From Anaerolineales bacterium (GTDB lineage: Bacteria; Chloroflexota; Anaerolineae; Anaerolineales; Villigracilaceae), in the NCBI GenBank assembly GCA_020847435.1, contig JADLBX010000038.1, forward strand, positions 1-48,671: DNA of 48,671 bases. The letters run 5' to 3'. Below the pieces are notes generated by a model. It did no database searches, was not told the origin of the DNA, and saw only the letters and a program-made list of their open reading frames with translations. Position 1 is the stretch's first letter; every line of letters begins with the position of its first letter. Position numbers and translations under genes: made by a program. Below are positions 46,081-48,671 of this stretch, one piece after another.

Positions 46081-46587
46081 ATGTTGGCTGTAGATTCACA
46101 CACAATCGAAATAACGAGTCGTAACCCTGAACAGACGCGTCGCATCGGCGAGCGTTTGGGCGGAGCGTTGCAAACCGGCGACATACTTTGTTTGCAGGGC
46201 GATCTTGGCGCGGGCAAGACGACTCTCGTGCAAGGAATCGCACAGGGATGGGGTTCGCTCGATTCGGTTTCCAGCCCGACGTTCATTTTGGTCAACGCGT
46301 ATCGCCGCGCGGATGAAAAGAAGGGCGGGACGACCCCGCCCCTACTCTTTCACATGGACGCGTACCGGCTCGACTCCGCGAGTGAGGCTGAGGAGCTCGA
46401 CCTCGACTCGATGCTCGCTGAGGGCGCGCTGATCGTCGAGTGGCCCGAACGGATGCCGGGACTCATCCCTACTGAGAATTTGTGGCTTACGATTGAACAC
46501 ACGGGCGAAACGGAACGTGAAATGAAATTCACCGCGAGCGGCAAACGCTACGAAGAATTGTTGAAATTGCTCCGTGAGGACGCGTGA
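46081..46587 (+). CDS. tsaE: tRNA t6A threonylcarbamoyl transfer ATPase TsaE
   Basis: TsaE works with TsaB and TsaD to make N6-threonylcarbamoyladenosine at A37 of ANN-decoding tRNAs. In 168 residues: Walker A GDLGAGKTT at 40-48, the SPTF/I strand (VSSPTFILVNAY, threonine typical), an acidic HMDAYRLDSASEAEELDLDSML and VEWPERMPG, the conserved H.D.YRL...E...L and EWPE motifs. An in-frame upstream start at 46024 would run through a repeat and the promoter, so 46081 is used. Start of the tsaE-tsaB-rimI operon, overlapping tsaB (TGATG). Confidence 0.95.
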   Translation: MLAVDSHTIEITSRNPEQTRRIGERLGGALQTGDILCLQGDLGAGKTTLVQGIAQGWGSLDSVSSPTFILVNAYRRADEKKGGTTPPLLFHMDAYRLDSASEAEELDLDSMLAEGALIVEWPERMPGLIPTENLWLTIEHTGETEREMKFTASGKRYEELLKLLREDA

Positions 46588-47252
46588 TGTTGCTGGCAGT
46601 GGACACCTCCAACGAGTGGATGGGGCTGGCGGTTTACGATGGCACGCGCGTCGTCGGTGAGCGCGCGTGGAGGAGTAGTCAGCGCCACACGGTGGAACTT
46701 GCTCCCGCCGTTCAAGATTTATTGACGCGTTGCAAATTGACCGCGAAAGATTTGACCGCGCTCGGCGTCGCCATTGGACCCGGCTCGTTCACCAGTTTGC
46801 GGGTTGGGTTGGCGTTCGTCAAAGGGTTGGCGTTCGCACGGAAGATTCCCGTCGTCGGGATTCCCACGCTCGATATCCTCGCTCACGCGCAACCTGAGTC
46901 GCAACTTCCGCTGGCGGTGGCGATTCAGGCTGGGCGTGGGAGGTACGCGTGGGGGTGGTATAAAAATTCCCTAGGGCGTTGGCAGGCTGAAGGTCCGGCA
47001 AGAGTCGTGTCGGTCGAAGCGATAAACGATGAAGTGGCGAGTCCGTCGCTAGTGTGCGGAGAGTTCACGGGCGAAGTTCGTCAAAAAATTGAATCGAATC
47101 AAAACGCGCAATTGATCTCAGCAGAGGATTCGACGCGCAAGCCCGCGGTGTTGGCGGAGTTGGCGTGGGCGCGTTTTCAAAGCGGCGACGTGGACGAGAC
47201 CGCTTCGCTCGCGCCGATCTATTTGCACACCGCCGCGCCGATTCAAACATGA
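46587..47252 (+). CDS. tsaB: tRNA t6A biosynthesis protein TsaB
   Basis: The 221-residue protein is an inactive ASKHA-fold paralogue of TsaD that scaffolds the t6A complex. It has LLAVDTSNEWMGLAVYDG at the start, RHTVELAPAVQDLL in place of a metal site, GPGSFTSLRVGLAFVKGLA near 65-83, and GIPTLDILA. The C-domain is shorter and more variable, as usual. A GTG at 46584 immediately precedes the ATG at 46587, sharing bases with the tsaE stop. The next gene, rimI, overlaps by 4 nt. Confidence 0.93.
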   Translation: MLLAVDTSNEWMGLAVYDGTRVVGERAWRSSQRHTVELAPAVQDLLTRCKLTAKDLTALGVAIGPGSFTSLRVGLAFVKGLAFARKIPVVGIPTLDILAHAQPESQLPLAVAIQAGRGRYAWGWYKNSLGRWQAEGPARVVSVEAINDEVASPSLVCGEFTGEVRQKIESNQNAQLISAEDSTRKPAVLAELAWARFQSGDVDETASLAPIYLHTAAPIQT

Positions 47253-47719
47253 ACATCCGCCGCATGACCGTTGACGATCTTCAGCAGGTGATCGCGATTG
47301 ACAAGGCATCGTTCAGTTTGCCGTGGCCCGAACGTTCGTTTCGATTTGAAGTGACGGATAACGAGGCGTCGCGCGCGTGGGTGGCGGAGATGGACGGAAC
47401 GATCGTCGGCATGATCGTGGCGTGGCTGTTGGTGGATGAGGCGCATATCGCGACCATCGCAACGCATCCCGATTTTCGGCGGCAGGGAATTGCGAGCAAG
47501 TTGTTGGTGTACGCGCTGCAAATTATGCAAGGCGAGGGCGCGGTGACCTCGGTGTTGGAAGTACGCGAGAGCAACGTTGCCGCGCAGCAGATGTATCGCA
47601 AATTCGGTTTTGAGGAATCGGGACGCAGGCCGCGTTATTACAAAGATAACGGCGAGGATGCGATTTTGATGACGTTGGATAAGTTGGAAGGTTTGAAGAT
47701 AAACTCGGTGGTCGAGTAG
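47249..47719 (+). CDS. rimI: Ribosomal protein S18-alanine N-acetyltransferase
   Basis: GNAT enzyme of 156 residues, acetylating the N-terminus of ribosomal protein S18. Acetyl-CoA site: IATIATHPDFRRQGIASKLL (the R/Q-x-x-G-x-A loop near 70-80); MNIRRMTVDDLQQVIAIDKASFSLPWPERSFRFE and VLEVRESNVAAQQMYRKFGFEESGRRPRYYKDNGEDAILM are RimI hallmarks (NxxAxxxYxKxGF, then RxxYY). Start ATG 47249 overlaps the tsaB stop. The last residues VVE and the stop TAG are contributed by a palindromic repeat. Confidence 0.95.
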   Translation: MNIRRMTVDDLQQVIAIDKASFSLPWPERSFRFEVTDNEASRAWVAEMDGTIVGMIVAWLLVDEAHIATIATHPDFRRQGIASKLLVYALQIMQGEGAVTSVLEVRESNVAAQQMYRKFGFEESGRRPRYYKDNGEDAILMTLDKLEGLKINSVVE

Positions 47720-47843
47720 CGACGAGTGAAACGAGGAGCGTATCGAGACCACCGCGCTATAGAGCAATTCTTGTTACGAGATAATGCTTGAACATCGTTA
47801 GTCTCGATACGTCCCGCGACGATCGTGCGGGACTACTCGACCA
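47708..47843. repeat. Paired palindromic repeat (GGTCGAGTAG class) around the UDG promoter region
   Basis: GGTGGTC at 47708-47714 pairs with GACCACC at 47747-47753 and includes the rimI stop. A second block, GTCTCGATACG (47801-47811) to GGACTACTCGACC (47830-47842), is an inverted copy: its arms are complementary to GTATCGAGAC (47740-47749) and GTCGAGTAG (47711-47719). The similar actinobacterial-type repeat GGTCTCGATACG is known widely. Confidence 0.75.
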
Positions 47844-47865
47844 ACGGAGTTCACATGGAGAAAAC

Positions 47866-48504
47866 ATGACCGCCGAAGAGACGCTTGCTCAAATTGCCAA
47901 AGAAGTGACGGTCTGTACGAAATGCGCGTTGCATCATTCGCGCAAGAAGGCGGTGCCGGGCGAAGGTCCTGCAACCGCCGAGATCATGTTCATCGGCGAG
48001 GGACCGGGCTTTCACGAAAATGAGCAGGGGCGTCCGTTCGTGGGGCAGGCGGGAAAATTTCTCGATCAACTGTTGGCGCAGGCGGGTGTGACGCGCGCGG
48101 ATGTGTGGATCGGCAACGTGGTAAAATGCCGCCCGCCCGATAACCGCGATCCGTTGCCGGAAGAACTCGCCGCGTGCGACAAATATCTCGAGCGGCAGAT
48201 CGAAGCGATCAACCCGAGCATCATCGTCACGCTGGGACGCATTTCGATGAACAAGTTTTTCCCCGGCGCGAAGATCAGCGCGGTGCATGGACAGATGAAA
48301 AAAGTCGGCGAGCGGTATGTGATCGCGATGTTCCATCCCGCCGCGGCTCTGCATCAAGCGGCGCTCAAACCCGCGATATTGGCTGATTTCGCAAAGTTGC
48401 CTGAGTTGCTCAAAGAGGCGCGGGCAGGGTTGGGCAAGTCTGCGACGGTGAAAAAAGTTGAAGAACCGCAAGTGGATGATCCGAAGCAGATGAGTATGTT
48501 TTAG
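47866..48504 (+). CDS. Uracil-DNA glycosylase, family 4
   Basis: Iron-sulfur uracil-DNA glycosylase of 212 residues, excising uracil that arises from cytosine deamination. The 4Fe-4S ligands are C17, C20, C88 and C104; motif A is GEGPGFHENEQGRPFVGQAG, with the conserved FPHPAA-like motif FHPAAAL near 166-172. The tail after residue 190 is basic and ends in QMSMF, the consensus of a beta-clamp binding peptide. GGAG lies 8 nt before ATG 47866, while longer upstream reading would run through the repeat. It follows rimI closely. Confidence 0.94.
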   Translation: MTAEETLAQIAKEVTVCTKCALHHSRKKAVPGEGPATAEIMFIGEGPGFHENEQGRPFVGQAGKFLDQLLAQAGVTRADVWIGNVVKCRPPDNRDPLPEELAACDKYLERQIEAINPSIIVTLGRISMNKFFPGAKISAVHGQMKKVGERYVIAMFHPAAALHQAALKPAILADFAKLPELLKEARAGLGKSATVKKVEEPQVDDPKQMSMF

Positions 48505-48511
48505 GTTTCGC

Positions 48512-48547
48512 CCTCACCCCCAGCCCCCCTCCCTTCGGGAGAGGGGA
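48512..48547. repeat. GGGAGAGGGG-class palindrome after the UDG gene
   Basis: CCCTCACCCCCAGCCCCCCTCCC is followed by TTCGGGAGAGGGG: the CCCCTCCC/GGGAGAGGGG stem with a TTC loop. This CCCAGCCCCTCTCCC string is a widespread bacterial intergenic repeat. It lies between the UDG stop (48504) and the next gene and may act as a hairpin at the mRNA end. Confidence 0.6.
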
Positions 48548-48561
48548 GTTTAAAGGAAAGA

Positions 48562-48671
48562 ATGTCAATCAAAGAGAACCTGATTCAAAAATTCAAGAAC
48601 AAAGAAGCCCGCGTTGCGATTCTTGGACTCGGCTACGTGGGACTCCCTCTCGCGGTGGTCTTCGCCGAGGC
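48562..48671 (+). CDS. Nucleotide-sugar dehydrogenase, N-terminal fragment (window ends)
   Basis: The first 36 codons read MSIKENLIQKFKNKEARVAI followed by LGLGYVGLPLAVVFAE. The GLGYVGLP(L) Rossmann motif is that of UDP-glucose/UDP-N-acetylmannosamine dehydrogenases, which oxidise nucleotide sugars to uronic acids for surface polysaccharides. The leading helix I.E.LI.K...... is usual in the UDP-N-acetylglucosamine/galactosamine branch (WbpA/WecC-like). AAAGGAAAG precedes the ATG. The gene is cut by the window edge. Confidence 0.8.
   Translation, partial: MSIKENLIQKFKNKEARVAILGLGYVGLPLAVVFAE

Overview
The window reads as about 48.7 kb of chromosome from a mesophilic member of the Chloroflexota, most likely class Anaerolineae. 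This is an inference from overall gene character (a GT28/MGDG-synthase-like glycosyltransferase, PIN-TRAM protein, F420-type split-barrel protein, coliform-like TATAAT promoters, and a very high load of intergenic palindromes); no marker gene was compared with a database. Coding density is high, most genes are housekeeping or conserved-hypothetical, and most of the DNA looks GC-rich. One gene (3104-4948) is visibly AT-rich and probably acquired.

Layout. 1-1329: the 5' end of a probable IS transposase (minus strand, cut by the window edge) next to a headless AraC-type regulator, then DUF1801 and SRPBCC proteins. 1353-3006: panC, a small conserved protein and ssb behind a structured leader. 3104-4948: stand-alone OLD-family ATPase/TOPRIM nuclease between two strong hairpins. 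5015-8177: M3 oligopeptidase and the YchF GTPase. 8276-11561: tRNA-Leu(CAA), then a manganese-type (yybP-ykoY-like) riboswitch with an overlapping terminator ahead of a P-type cation ATPase. 11813-14428: rnhB, GT2 glycosyltransferase, NERD-like protein and a 100-aa protein, followed by tRNA-Pro(TGG). 14616-18451: lipoprotein esterase, MBL hydrolase with M50 protease, and type II NADH dehydrogenase behind a MITE-like element. 18503-22836: CPBP protease, DUF6504-like, TFIIB-zinc-finger, pore-like and DUF3592 proteins, and a cytoplasmic alpha-amylase. 22861-24782: YhcG-type PD-(D/E)XK nuclease with a DNA methyltransferase. 25018-30644: Ddn-like oxidoreductase, papain-like protein, aminotransferase with an attenuator-like leader, HAD phosphatase, moaA, PIN-TRAM protein. 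30725-34940: cysS, a two-gene nucleotidyltransferase module, 3-hydroxyisobutyrate dehydrogenase-like protein, YitT. 34983-38457: era, GT39 and a DMT transporter in one overlapping set. 38578-42192: ogt and a three-gene ABC-2 exporter. 42570-46000: prephenate dehydrogenase-like protein, GIY-YIG nuclease, phosphoribosyltransferase, DUF951, GT28 glycosyltransferase. 46081-48504: tsaE-tsaB-rimI and a type 4 uracil-DNA glycosylase, then the start of a nucleotide-sugar dehydrogenase.

The most distinctive feature is non-coding. Nearly every intergenic gap carries one of several families of palindromic elements. One is a 143-bp element with 16-bp terminal inverted repeats and an 11-bp flanking direct repeat. 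One repeat sits in the loop of another. One 41-bp perfect palindrome is read in frame inside a coding sequence. Several elements supply the stop codons of the genes they follow. Leaderless transcription is suggested for three genes, whose TATAAT boxes end 6-7 nt before the ATG.
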